DNA of 64,000 bases, taken from Todiramphus chloris collaris (taxonomy: Eukaryota > Chordata > Aves > Coraciiformes > Alcedinidae). The notes beneath the pieces were generated by a model. It searched no databases and was not told where the DNA came from. It saw nothing but the letters and a program-made list of their open reading frames with translations. Both the position numbers and the translations under genes were made by a program. Of this stretch, positions 48,170 through 60,225 are shown piece by piece (the first letter of the stretch is position 1; every line of letters begins with the position of its first letter). Location: contig JANVCC010010406.1 in NCBI GenBank assembly GCA_025345505.1, positions 18,985,506 to 19,049,505 of the forward strand, written 5' to 3'.

Positions 48170-49085
48170 TTTTCAAAGGAACAAGTTGTAAAGGACCTTC
48201 ATTCCAAGTTCTCAGAAAAACATTGGGACTACTGGACACTTCCTACGTGGGCAGACTGCACAAATGAAGACACCTGACCATAGGGACCACAGTAGAGAAG
48301 ATGACACAGAACATCTTCTTTTCTATAGGATTCAGACCTTGCAGTCCTCTCTATCAGTTTGTGTGTGTATTTCTGTCTATGTGAAGGAGGACTTCAGCAC
48401 TGATCATCACCCTGATGAAGAAACACACGTAGATTAATCATATAAGTATCCCAACACACAGCTGTTTTTGTTTGTGTTGATATCATCTGTCACTTCTGCT
48501 AGAGACAGCAACTATTGATCCATCCATGATGTCATGACCCTGAGTGCATGCACTAACTGGACTCCATTATGCTAACCAGCCTCTCTGGATATCTCTACCC
48601 AACATTCTCAGCTCATGGGTCTGGGACCTCTACTGACGGTCAGGCCTGGACCTTCATTCCCTACCTAAGAAACATGATAGTTGTGCCTGTTTCTAGTCCT
48701 GTCTTCTTGATGACCCTCAGACCCATGTCATAACCTGGTCTTCAGCCCTGTCTCTGTCCCCACCTTCTTTTGTTCCTGATTGAATCCCTGGGTGGACTTT
48801 ATATCTGACACATTCCCTTGCAATGGCTGAGGTTGCCAATGGACTCAGTTAACAGCACCTGGTTCTGTCTACGGTGATGAGATCTACAGGAACTGTGCCC
48901 ATGCAGGCCTATCCTGTTTGCAGCACAGGCATGGTCAGTGCTGGACCTTTGACTTCTGTCTCAAACCTCTTTGTTGCGCAGCTCCATTTTTGCTGTTCCT
49001 TGACACATGGATTGACAGTGTCACTGTTGAAACCTACATTTTATAATAAAATCTACTACATTAATATATCTCTATTACCATGACT
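48170..49085. other. Unexplained GC-richer block
   Basis: About 900 bases with more C and T than the surroundings, containing recurring words such as GGGTCTGGGACCTCTACTG and AGGCCTGGACCTTCATTC, and ending just after AATAAAATCTACTACATTAA. The composition and the AATAAA near the plus-strand right end suggest an unrecognised interspersed repeat or retrocopy on the plus strand. No protein family resemblance and no clear terminal repeats were seen. Confidence 0.3.
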
Positions 49086-49357
49086 AGTCATTCATCTTCA
49101 ATCTTCCATTCTCCTGTCTTCAAAGCTAAGTGCCTCCTTCCTATCAGCCATTAATACTTTCTTAAAAATATTATCTCCCTTAATAATGGTGATATAGGAA
49201 TTAATATGTATCTTACTGGCCCTAATACCATCTGGTTGACATACTATATATAGTGAGACAGAAGCACATTTGGGAGTCCTTCACTGCTGTCTGGGTTTGG
49301 AATTTTTCCATCTTAATCCAAATACACCTCACATTCCATTAACTGTGATTCACATTT

Positions 49358-49527
49358 TCACAGAAAGTCTAAGCTGGAAGGGATTTCTGCAAATTGTCTA
49401 GTGCAGTCTTCTGCTGCAAGGAGGGCCTCAGATTAGGTTATCTCTGGCCCTGTCAAGCTGCATCTTTGGTATTTACAGTGGGGGAAATTCCACCATTTTT
49501 CCAGGCAACCTGTTCCATCTATTATAC
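49358..49527 (-). mobile_element. Old CR1 3' fragment, antisense
   Basis: TCACAGAAAGTCTAAGCTGG, AAGGGATTTCTGCAAATTGT, GATTAGGTTATCTCTGGCCC and CCACCATTTTTCCAGGCAAC follow the reversed CR1 3' end in order but with heavy divergence, so this is older than the other copies. Confidence 0.7.
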
Positions 49528-50899
49528 AGACTTGAAAACCATAACAAAAATGCAACAGACACTGCCCACCTGTTAACACCATTCTCTGTTGCAAAGGCAT
49601 TTCACAAAGGCAAGCCAAGACCGTGGTGGTGTTTCAGTCTAGGGTGTAACTCTGGTTCAAGTCTATTAAATGCTCTCCTGCATGTGCTAAATCACCTCAG
49701 TTTTCTCAAGAAAACCTGCTGTTCTAAAGTTGATGACAGGTAAAGATGTTCAGGCTCTGGAAAGCCTAGTTCATACAGCTATTTCTACCATTCATATACA
49801 TCAATCTTTCCCACCAAAACTGATGCACAGTGACCATTTCCCAAAGCTCATGTTAAATATACTTGGGGAAAATTTACTGTAATCAGTTAGAATATAATTA
49901 AAGAAGTCTTTGAGACTCGTGTTATACATTTCTTGTATTATCTTTTCTGTTTCTAAAATCCAGATGGAAATGGCATAATAAAGTAACACTATTGTCCGCT
50001 AAATTAAACAGAAGCAAGTTTCTTCATAATGCTTGCTACAGTTTAAATTGAAATTCTTTGTAGTAGGTTAAAAAAAAAATGATGTTTTTTCCTTTGAATT
50101 CCACATTTGCAAACCAGAAAGCTGAGGTAAAGTTACCCACAGTTACTTTGTAATATCTGAAAGCAGTATGAAATGTTTATTCTTGCAGTCAGATCCCATT
50201 TTAACCTTATGAAGCTATATGGAATGGAGTGGTAGGGTTTGTTTCATTTAGAGCTCTTTCAATTTGTGTTCTGCTTAACCTAGTGAACTCTAGTTAATTA
50301 AGATGTTCCTATAAACAATTAAGCTTCTTGTAGGATCATTAAGAAGATATAAAAATTTATGATGTAATAAAGTGTAATAAAATGATAAAGTGGCTAGCAC
50401 ATCACAGCAATTCATGTGCAGCAGCATAGGTGTTAAAAGACATAAGTAAGCAGGTACTGTCTCCTAAACATCCTGTAGAATTGTGGATGCATGTCTCAGA
50501 AGTCCATCACTGCTGCCCCACAAATCTATTGGTGATTTTCACCCTCAGGTCCCATGGAATTTACCCTGCTCCTCTGGGAATCAAGCAGTGAACACCGCTA
50601 TTTTGTTCCTATCTGAAGCTATGGCATGCAGTGAACTTCCCATCAACACATTTAAGAGTGCGAGAACAAGGGTTTCACTGACTACTTTTCCAAAAAGCAG
50701 CATATATGTCTTCAATCAGTCAGCTGTTCTATCACCCAATGACCACCTACTCACCACCAACCCAAGAAGGGGAACTGGGAAAAGGAAAGAAGGCCTGTCA
50801 GTTGAAATGGGAATGGATTTAATAAAGTAATGATCAAACCCCTAATATTAATATTAATACTAATACTAACATAAAGTACAGTAAGTTATACTCAGCCCA
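49528..50899. other. Intronic unique sequence
   Basis: No repeat or gene recognised. A 116-codon open frame at 50483-50830 on the plus strand starts at a non-ATG codon and has no domain. Confidence 0.5.
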
Positions 50900-51125
50900 G
50901 GTAGTGGTCAAGCGCAGCATACTCACAGTAGTGGCAATGATGGGTGAGACCCTCCAGGGATGGCAGCCATTGAGGAAACAAGACCACCCCCAGCAAATTT
51001 ACCTATTTATAGTGAGCGTGATGTTTACAGTATGGAATAGTTCTGTTGGCCAGCTTGGGCCGGCCACCCTGGCTTTCATTCTTCCTGGCTCTAGCACCTG
51101 GCTGACTCAAAGCTGTTAAAGACCT
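50900..51125 (+). mobile_element. Endogenous-retrovirus-type fragment (tentative)
   Basis: The order GAGCGTGATGTTTACAGTAT, GGAATAGTTCTGTTGGCCAG, CTTGGGCCGGCCACCCTGGC is characteristic of a repeat I recall in many bird genomes within LTR-retrotransposon sequence. Only about 225 bases are left, with no coding capacity and no paired LTR. The class (ERVL or ERVK) cannot be fixed from this piece. Confidence 0.5.
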
Positions 51126-51959
51126 TGATCACCATGGAGTCCCACATACCATGGCTGGCCACAAATGAAAACCAAGTGTCTTATCAACTTTATTCTCACT
51201 GATTTGGGTGCTGCAATCTTCTCAAAAATGCAGCTTTCCTGTATAGAAAACTGTTGCTATGATTCAATCCCAGCAAAAAGGACATTCTATTATATGAAAA
51301 TAGCAGTTCCAAGTGCTAATTAAAGAAAAATCATTGGGTTTATTGCCTTTGCTTCATCTTGCACACAGCAAGGTCTATTTTTTTTTCCTCCTTAAGAAAA
51401 GAGGATAAGACATCATTGTCCAAGACACCTCATAGCATTTTAATGTATGGGTTTGGTGTACAAAATGGCACAAAGGCTTGTCTGTAAAATGTAAATTCAA
51501 TAATGACAGGCACTAAAAAACAGTATCATGCACTTTTGAAATCCTTTAGTCTAAACATCTCTGGGCATTTTATAGCTAGTCAAGGGAGATCACAGCTATA
51601 AAAGTGGCCTTCTGTGTATTTCAGAGTTGCCATTGAATATCTGACGGTATTAATGTCAGTTCTGTGAGAGTACAAGAAGCAAATTAAAAGTTTTTCAAGC
51701 AATATGATGTTCAGAATGAGAAAGGGCTTTGCTTTGACATGTGAATATAGCCCAACCCATCAGACAAGGGGACTGTGCTTCAGAATTGGTTATGGTCTGT
51801 TTAGGGCTTACCAGGTACTGGAGCAGTCCTTAGCTGACCGTTAATGTCTGGTCAGCGATAATCTCACCTGACCATGTTCAAGGGACACTGGCATATTCAA
51901 ACCCAGGGCTGTCAGACAATCAAGCTGGGGAGAGGGAGAAAGGTCTAACCTCTTCCTGA

Positions 51960-52290
51960 TTGTGTTATGATGTCCTGGGGGTGACAGGCAAGAAGAGAAA
52001 AAATATTTTATTCTGAATAGATCCCTAAGGAAATTGAAGGAGGTGTGACTGTGAACATATGCAAGCTAGAGCCTGTGGTTTACTCCCAGGGAAAACCTTA
52101 CTCAGCACCTGAGGATGTCAAATTTACATGAGGACTAAACCCTTGACCATATGGTTATGTAAGTACCAGCTGAATATAAGGATGGAAAAGGAAGGGGGTT
52201 TATTTGAGCAACAGAGCAACAGAGCAACTAAGCATTATTTTCTTTCTGTCACTTTTATTTTATAAACCTCTGAAACAATATTATTTGTCT
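51960..52290 (+). mobile_element. Possible solo LTR
   Basis: This block looks like an LTR by layout: a possible TG start (TGTTATGATGTCCTGGGGGT), a TATA-like CTGAATATAAGGATGG near 52172, a triple GAGCAACA unit at 52207-52228 and an A/T-rich end with ATTTTATAAACCTCTGAAAC. Target-site duplications were not identified. It may relate to the ERV-like piece 900 bases to the left, or it may be unique sequence. Confidence 0.33.
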
Positions 52291-54788
52291 TGGATGCCTT
52301 AATACTTGGATATTATCATGTGCTTTTACCTCAGCTTGACTTGCATTAAGGGTGATCTAACTCAAAGTAAACACTACATCACACTATTCCTACTAATGTG
52401 GCAGGCTTTATAACCAGATACTGGGTCAGAGTACCCACAAGATAACAGAGTGCATCTTCTCTGTGCTGCATTGGCCACTTTGGGAATTGCTGCTGAAGGG
52501 AAGCAAAAAGGGACGGCACAGGCAGAAGGGGGGACTTTAAAAGGTGTTTACCAGCAATGTATGTTAATCAAGTAAGGTTCCTGGAAGATAGTAATGAAAA
52601 ATATGCCTCAGCTTTCCAGATCAAAAGTAAGTTGTAACAGATGGATTAAAATGGTTTTGTCAGTAAAATACAAGAAAAGACATACTAGTTATAAAATAGT
52701 TTTACTTTAAAATTCATGAAGAGCTAGCCTTTGTAATCAGTGAATTATAGATAATTACTTTGCTAAAAATCACTATGCCACTAAAAAAAAAAAATCTATG
52801 ATGTTCTCAAGTAAATTTAAAGCATTTCAAAGAATTTAATAAACTGAATAGAAGGAAACAAGTATGTTTAGTATGCTACAATTGTGATTATTTTAGATAT
52901 CACAAAAAATAACCCAAGTATTTTACCAGTAAATTTTAATAATAATAGGATTACATCTCTCCTTTCCTTTTTAATTATTTATTCTCTACTATCTCCATTT
53001 TTAAGTAAAGAACAACAGGGTAGTTCTGCCATCTTTTAGAGAGATTCTAAGATCTGTGCCATGTTTTTATTTGTTTTTATTTTGTTTCAAATTATTTTGT
53101 TAGAGATGATCTTCAACTTTGCAAACCTGGATTTCTTTCACTTAACAACTTTGGAGTGAGATAAATATAGGAATCCTGATGATTTTTATTTCAACGTAAC
53201 ACTCTTTTTCCTTCCTGCCTCATTCCCTTGAAGAAAACATTTAAAATCTAAACTTTCCTGGATTAAGTCCTTTCAGCAACTTCAGAGTAAGGAGAGATGA
53301 AATTTCTAAATTTTCCACAGCAATTTTTTCTTTTCCTTCTTTATTTATACATGTCTTTCCTTTCCTTTATTCTCAATTCATGTTTCTTTTTACCTGACAA
53401 TTTCATGAACTACCATAAATAAATTCAGAAAATTCAACCATTGTGAATGAAGATATCACAATCATGTCATGCATCTGACTTGATGACAGAGCATTCTCCA
53501 TTTTCTAGTGGAGGTGTTGTCCTCACTATCAATCTCATTTACAGAGACTTAGTACATGCTTTATGTAAATACTGGCAGCAGAAAACTTAAGCAAGTACTT
53601 AATCTCAGAGTTAATAGAGAAGGGGCCTGGCCATGTCTTGGGCTGGAGATGGGGCCCTATATGGTCTTATCAAACCTTAGACAGGTACTAAAGCCTACTT
53701 GAATAAATAGTTCTGTCCTGAGCTGTTCCAGTTGGTATGATGCAGATGAAAAGACATCAAAGATCACTATAGGACTGAGGATCATCTTTGTTGGGGGGGA
53801 GAAGAAAAAAAAAAAAACAAACCAGCAAAAATGTTCACAGGATATTTCATTTCCTAGAGTAAATTAAACAGTGTGTAATTCAGCGAACCAAAGAATGCAC
53901 AGTATAACAAAATGATCTAAAAAACATGCTGCTGCTCAGTCTTACCAGTGACCAGTTTGTGGACAAGTCAGAGAACTAGTATGTCTAATTTTCTGACTCT
54001 CTTTGAAACAAGGTGACAATGATTTCAGAGAAACTTTATCATATTATTATGCTGTGTTTTTTTAAATTACTGCAATGTCTAAGTACCAAAACTGAAGTAA
54101 ATAGAATGAATGTAATAAATAACAGCTTTAGTCCACTATGACAACTGTCACCTTGACACCCCTTCTTAAGAGCAAAATAGTTATAGGAAAGGCTAGATTC
54201 TTTCCCATTGATATTGCATTGGGTCTTTTGATCTGTTGGACTAGGTATAATAACAATACTTCTGCTAGCAGTATGATGGTTGTTGTTCTGATATCAATGA
54301 CAAACATGAAAGCCAAAAGGCAAAATCAACATCTTTTTACTTCAGACTTACTTAATTTCTTTCCTCATAGACTAAGGTACTTCTGCTAGGGGAGGAGGCT
54401 GGATTTTTTTCATTATTTCCAAAAGTTCAAGTGAGTGCTTTTTGTGCTAAAGCTAGTAAAATGTCATGACTATCTTCACAGTATAGTGTGTTACTTTTAA
54501 TACAACAAAAACTGCAGGAGAAGAAACTAATTCAAGCACTTAAGGAAATCTTGGTTTCTTTAGTCATCTTACTCTGACATTATTTAAAAGCCACAAAATA
54601 CCAATTGCCTGTGTTAAAATAAATTATCCTTTAAAAACCTGACTATTAAGATTTTAATAAGATCTTATTTTTCACTATATGGACCATAAAAAGTATCTTA
54701 ACCATTTCCACAAAAAAATAAAACCAGAAGGCAAAACATCTAACTGTTATCTGATTGCCTGCTTGGGGTCTAGGAAAGGGCTTATCCA
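52291..54788. other. Intronic AT-rich sequence
   Basis: No recognised element other than A runs near 52787 and 53803. Nothing coding. Confidence 0.5.
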
Positions 54789-55031
54789 TTTTGTTGTTGT
54801 TGTTGTTGTTGTTGGTTTGGTTGTTTTAGTTGGGTTCTTTTTTTATTTGGTTGGTTGGTTGGTTTTGTTGTTTGTTTGGATTTGGTTTTGGTTTGGGGCT
54901 TTTTTTGTGTTTGGGTTTTGGTTTTGGGTTTGGTTTGGTTTTTGTTTTGTTTTTGTTTTTGTTTTGTGTGTGGTGGTGGTTTTGGTTTGGTTTGGTTTGG
55001 TTTGGTTTGGGGTGGGGTTTTTTTTGGTTTA
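54789..55031. repeat. G/T-rich low-complexity tract, about 240 bases
   Basis: Nearly every base is G or T on the plus strand. It starts with about nine GTT trinucleotides (54789-54816), passes through TTGGTTGGTTGGTTGG, then mixed GGTTTTGG and TTTTTG words, and ends with five or more TTTGG pentamers (54979-55005) and GGGGTGGGG. Because of the bias, all frames on both strands stay open and give meaningless Gly/Val/Phe/Leu or Pro/Lys/Gln/Asn-rich peptides. Confidence 0.95.
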
Positions 55032-57867
55032 GAAAATAAATCCCCACCCAAGCTGACAATGTGAAAGCCAGGCTTCAGCTGAAAACAAATTTAAACATTC
55101 TAGTTATCCAAATCCCTTAAAATACCCAGAGAATCATACTAGGAATAATCCGTTCTCCAACAGGCACAGCACAGAGGATGCTGCTATGCTCCACACAGCT
55201 TTTGGCTTCCGCCTTAAAAAACTTCTGGCAGTTTCTTAAGTTACCTCTGTAACACAGGGATTCAGGGTCAAAGCTTGATAAGCTGAACTTTTGCCAACAG
55301 AAACATTTATCTTGCAACAAAAGAACTTCACTGATCAAACTGTTCATATATTGTCAGTCCTACTTTTGACAACTCCAGCAGAAGAAACTGAATTTGTAGG
55401 AAAACATTCCTTTCAAGATGTGTGCAGCTCATTTTATGTGAATGACGTAAAACATGAGAAAGACAATGGAAGCAAAAAGAAAGAAAACAGGACAGAAGTT
55501 ACTAAGTGCAGTAATACTGTGGTGGCTGTATGTATGCCCTTTCATCCTGAATCCAAGAACTCTAAGACTTTAAATGGCAGTTATTAACATGAATTAACTT
55601 TGCACAGATTAGTCAAGTATAGCATGAGAAGGCTGCAGTTCTAAGCTATTTTTGATCTATTTAGTTAATTATGATTCTATGATGAACAAGCATGGCACTT
55701 CCTGTTGGAAACACCTATTCTTTGATAATTACATTCAGTAAAGCACTACATCATGTGTCAAGGAGCTGAGTTGAAATTCATTAATAAAAATCAGAAGGAA
55801 ACCCTTTAATTAAAGCAGCAGGAAACACTACTGCATTCAAGGAACAACTTCTGAAAGCACTGTGCTAACGGTTTAAAGAAAATCACTTCTGAACAGCAAC
55901 CTAGTTCAGTCATTTTGAAATCCAGGCACTATAGTGCAATGAATTGATCAGTTTCCTGAATGCTGCCTTCAAAATCCTGGAAAACAGCTAAAATCAAGAA
56001 TTGAAGCAGATGCATCATAGTCTCCAGGAAGTCATTTATAAGCCTGTGCTTTGGGTACACATATGAAACACGTATCTGACTTGCCTTACTCTTCCATAAA
56101 ATTTAAGTACTCCAGATGAATGTACACAAAACATGCTCAAAAAAATAATAAAAAAATCATCAGAATGTTCTTTGCTTGGTGCAGTATTGAAGCAAACATT
56201 TTCTAATAATATAGAGCTGTATTAAGTTTTCTATTTGGAATGTTAAACACTCAGGTATGGGAGCAGGTGGTGTATCGTCACATTCACCTTTCAACTTTCT
56301 GGATTTGTAAACCAGGGACATAGCTGTCATACATACTATATTAATCTCAGATGACTGTCATATATTCTGATTTTGAAATAAACCACCTCACAGGGAAGAA
56401 TTTATCAGGAAAACCTTATAACACTCTTCTAAGATGTACTGTGGGATGCCCACATGCCAGAATCTAAGTGCTAGATCTCTAATTTCTATTACTCAACAGG
56501 AGTACACTCTGGACAACTGTTAGACATGTCTTCCCTATCTGTGGATTAGCAAAATCTCAGATACTGATTCTACATAAAGCCTGAAGCATACCTATACAAA
56601 TTTTGCAATGTTTAGCCATCCTTCCAAGAAATGTGAGCCCACTTACACTGTGACTGCAAATACCTTTCTGGAAATTAAGAGGAGCAAAAATAAACCGTGT
56701 CCCTAGAGAATCTAGTATATAATAAATCTGCAATCAGCTACAAGATTGGTGGTGTTAGAGCATTTCTAGGCAGGCTGCATATATTACTCTGCAGTCACAC
56801 AGGACTGTATGGTACCTGCATTGTATGTATTTCTATGTACGTGAATGTTTTAAAAACTTATCTAGCAGTTTGTTTTGTTGAAGTTGTTGAGCATTCACTC
56901 TTGCTGCATGTCAGCATACTTATGCGCAAATACACAGACATAAACTAAAGAAATAGAGATCAAGTGTATCTTAGGAGGGAAATCCTAAGCTTCCACTCCA
57001 GGTTCCATGAAAACAACATATAAAGAATATAACCCACTAAATGCCTGGCAGAAGTGGGGCATGAGGACCGTGCTTCCTTAGGTGCCAAGTTCCTAAATCA
57101 CAAGGAGAAAACCCCAACAATCATTTCTTCTGCAAACATAGTTATCTTTCTCTTTTTTCTATTTTTTTTTCATTAAATCATTTTAGATATCCTCTTTATT
57201 TGCCTTATAGTTGCATACACAGGTTTCTCTTTCTCTCTCATGCATAGCTTAATCAAGATTGTCAAGGAAAAAAATGCACCAGACACATAACATAGTAAAG
57301 GATAAATAAAATGGAAGGTCTGTAAGTGTATTTTAATGCCCTTATAAAGGATCTGGGCATTCTAAGCCCTCTTTTCTTTCTTGAGCTACTTAAACATGAC
57401 AAGAGAGGTTCAACTCACATATCATATATGTATGCTTTCATGTATCTGTGTAAGATAGCTTCATTTAATTCTGACATCCAAGCTCTGAAAGTCTGACATT
57501 GGCATGTTTCAATTTCTGTTAGGCTCAGTGACTTATCTGATGATGCTTCTTTGCAATACAAACTCTTCTGTGCAACTATACTATAAACATTTTTGCCTTT
57601 CTGCTACATTATTTCCTGGAGGCTTCGAGATGTACATAGACTGTTGGACACCAGTGGCACTTGAAGCTACTGACAGAATAACAGACCCTTTTCCATCCTA
57701 GAAATCACTATAAAATCCCCATGTGCGTGCATACACATGTACAAACCCAGGCACGCATGTACAGACAAATATCATTACTGTCTATATCACTCCAGTTCTG
57801 AGTTTCTAAAGATACTGGGAAAGATGAGCAGAATAGAGAAGATGAGCCCAGAACAGACACTTCTTAC
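55032..57867. other. Intronic sequence 3' of the BNC2 donor
   Basis: Unique AT-rich sequence. An open frame of 99 codons at 55291-55587 on the plus strand and one of 77 codons at 55117-55347 on the minus strand have no recognised domain or splice context. Alternating purine-pyrimidine words (GTGCGTGCATACACATGTAC) lie at 57723-57742. Confidence 0.5.
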
Positions 57868-57970
57868 CATGGGCAACCCAGCCATGTTTACACTGATCAC
57901 AGGTTCTCAGGTTAATCTTCCCTGGCTGAAAACATTCACATGTGCAATTTACCAGTGTACAGCGGATGGC
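57868..57970 (-). CDS. BNC2: BNC2 coding exon, Cys-rich N-terminal segment
   Basis: Basonuclin 2 is a nuclear zinc-finger protein; this internal exon lies N-terminal to the zinc-finger pairs. Read on the minus strand, the exon starts after a strong acceptor (a TTTCTTTTTTCAG run ending at 57971) and ends in CATG followed by the donor GTAAGAAG (GT at 57867-57866). It encodes 34 codons plus one base, beginning [14 protein letters not shown] and ending [11 protein letters not shown]. Six cysteines (residues 4, 9, 11, 13, 24, 27) suggest a metal-binding knuckle, which is inference. The terminal G combines with CC at the start of the exon at 40852-41087 to give Ala. The translation agrees with my recollection of vertebrate BNC2 at every residue; BNC1 differs at several positions here. 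Length 103 is not a multiple of three. The exon has no stop codon in frame and no sign of decay. Confidence 0.97.
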
Positions 57971-59791
57971 CTGAAAAAAGAAACAGAAAACACATATTAA
58001 GGTATTTCTTCCTTCTTGTACAAATTTGTTGTGAGGTCTAGGAGGGTATTAACTGTACTACAAAAAACCCCCAGCCTTCTAATATTCAAAGCACTGCTCA
58101 TTCTTTTAAGTAGAGATTAATTTTTTTTTTCAAAAGCATACACCAGTATCCCAGAGCAATGACAACCAAAACACTTATTCAATAATAACATAGTCTGTTG
58201 TCCCATGGAGATGAATACATTCCTAAAGTCTTTAAAAGAATTGCTCTATTTCCTTTATGAAAAAAATGTGGTAGGATGAGGATTCTGTAGGTGTTCTGCA
58301 AATTTCCTGGTTTTGCATCAAGGAGGATGCCTGAAGGAAAAAGTTACTAGTGATGTCTTACCATGGCAACATATCAGCTTGATTAAGACCAAGACTAAAA
58401 CAAGGAAAAAAGCCCATACAAAATGCCAAACTACAGATCTCTTTCCCCTTCCCCCATGATATCCAAAGGTTATTCTTGTTTGCTTTTCAGGGTTCACGTA
58501 AGATATAAATCTGCTACAGAAAGCAGTCATGGAATTGATGTGTTCCCAAAATAGGATATAATGATCCAGGTACAAGAATAGGACTGGTTTATAAAATACC
58601 TTGTACCTTTCCTTTGCATCTATCACTTGCTCTACTATCTAGGCATAGTCCTTTATCTCTTAGCACTCCCTATTTGTCCAGTCTATATTTCTGTTTTTCA
58701 AAAGATGAAACTATTTCAAAGCAGCAATGCTACAACTCTAGTCCCATGCAGAGATCTAAAATTTGCTTAAGTAATACTCCTCATTAGTTTCTCATCTCCC
58801 TTTTCAAAATTATTTTTAAAATTACACAGCTTTACTTTCACAGAGGTTAGTTAAATCCACAGAAAAGTGAATATAACTTGAAAGAGACTCTTTTTAATGT
58901 GTAACAGACATATGTTTTTAAATAGCATAGAGATGACCTGTGCACTTCAAAATGCTACTAATAAATTTATGGCATGCATTTAGATATAATTTGCATGGAT
59001 ATTTCTTAGACAGAGAGGCTTATTCTGATCATTCACAGATTGACAATCTACAGTAACAATCAAAGCTGCCAGGAAAAGATATCTCCATAGAGTTAGATGC
59101 AATCAATGACTACTTGGGGGCTAAGGTGGGGGAAGGGTGGCTGGTACAATGGTCATTGAGATACTGAAGCATTATAAAGTCTCTTTTACAAACAGTTAAC
59201 ACCCACCCCAACACACTCGTCCCGTACCAAAAAAAATTACCCTCACTATACTGACGTAAAGAAAATTACATTCAACTTTAGCTTGGCCAAGCTAAACTCC
59301 TTGCTTGCTGAGAATAAGAAAGGTTCACAGTTATTTTAAATGTTTATCTCTTTACTTATCTACATCAGACAGCAATTTAAAGCCATTTATAGTTCATGGA
59401 TCCATTTAAGATCTGTATTTCTCTGACAAATTTCTGGTGCAAGAGTGCATACTTTCTTCTATCTGCTCTTTTACTATCTTTTACTTTCAAAAGCCTAGTC
59501 AGGAAACAAATATCCTGCTCTAGTATTCCTGACACTTCAGCGTCTCAGTCCCAGTGTCACTGTGTAATTACTTATTAGGCATGTTATAGAACATTGCTGT
59601 ACATGTGATTAAAACAATTAGTGATATGAAATATAAGGGTAACAAAGAAGTGCTGACTGTGCAAGACTAATATGTGTGTTTGTTATGAGAAAAAAGTTCT
59701 CCTGAAAGGTCCTGTTTCATGTTCAATAGTTTATTGACTCAGTAATATATCAGGTCTCCAATGGTCAGTAATGGTGTTCTTTCTTTAATAT

Positions 59792-59809
59792 GTTCATTAA
59801 TTAATGAAC
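59792..59809. repeat. Perfect 18-base palindrome with homeodomain cores
   Basis: GTTCATTAATTAATGAAC is its own reverse complement and holds four overlapping ATTA/TAAT cores; AGTAATTAATTG follows within four bases. Confidence 0.9.
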
Positions 59810-60210
59810 TCAGTAATTAATTGTACTGCAAGAAAAAGGGCTTACAAAAAGGTGTTCTTATTTTACCACAAAAGATTTTCTCACATTCACCAGTTTTTTA
59901 AATCTCTGCACTAATGTGACACAAATTTGTTTTATGTTATTTTGTCTTGTTCATGTGTCACAGTATGTATAATAGGAGCAATAGAGTGTATGCACACATA
60001 CGAGATTAAACTGTGTCATTTGGTAGAGTTGTTTTATTAAGGCTCATCAGCATTTCCATTACAACCCTACTTATTTTTGGCCTAGAGGTTAACAGGTTGA
60101 CTGTAAAAATTGGATTCAGCTTGAACCTGGAATACAGTATTTCAGCCTAAGAGTGAGTTTTACTACACACATTCAAAAATGATCCATTTAGCTATTATAA
60201 ATTATAAGAT

Positions 60211-60225
60211 GGGGGGGGGGGGGGG
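60211..60225 (+). repeat. Poly(G) run, 15 bases
   Basis: An uninterrupted G15 between AAGAT and AATTAG. Long G homopolymers are rare and prone to sequencing and replication slippage. Confidence 0.9.

Larger units (their letters stand above)
41088..57867 (-). other. BNC2: BNC2 intron between the two coding exons (complete)
   Basis: This complete phase-1 intron of 16780 bases is bounded by GTAAGAAG at its 5' end (57867 downward) and TTTCAG at its 3' end (41088). It contains a CR1 fragment at 41220-41735, several AT-rich and A/C-rich simple tracts, a candidate regulatory block at 47440-47860, an ancient CR1 tail, an ERV-like fragment, an LTR-like block and a 240-base G/T tract. I found no additional open exon with convincing splice borders and recognisable protein similarity inside it. 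Confidence 0.93.

Noticed and set aside
54679..55064. Several overlapping open frames on both strands
   Set aside because: They arise because the G/T tract lacks stop codons in most frames; the peptides are low complexity.
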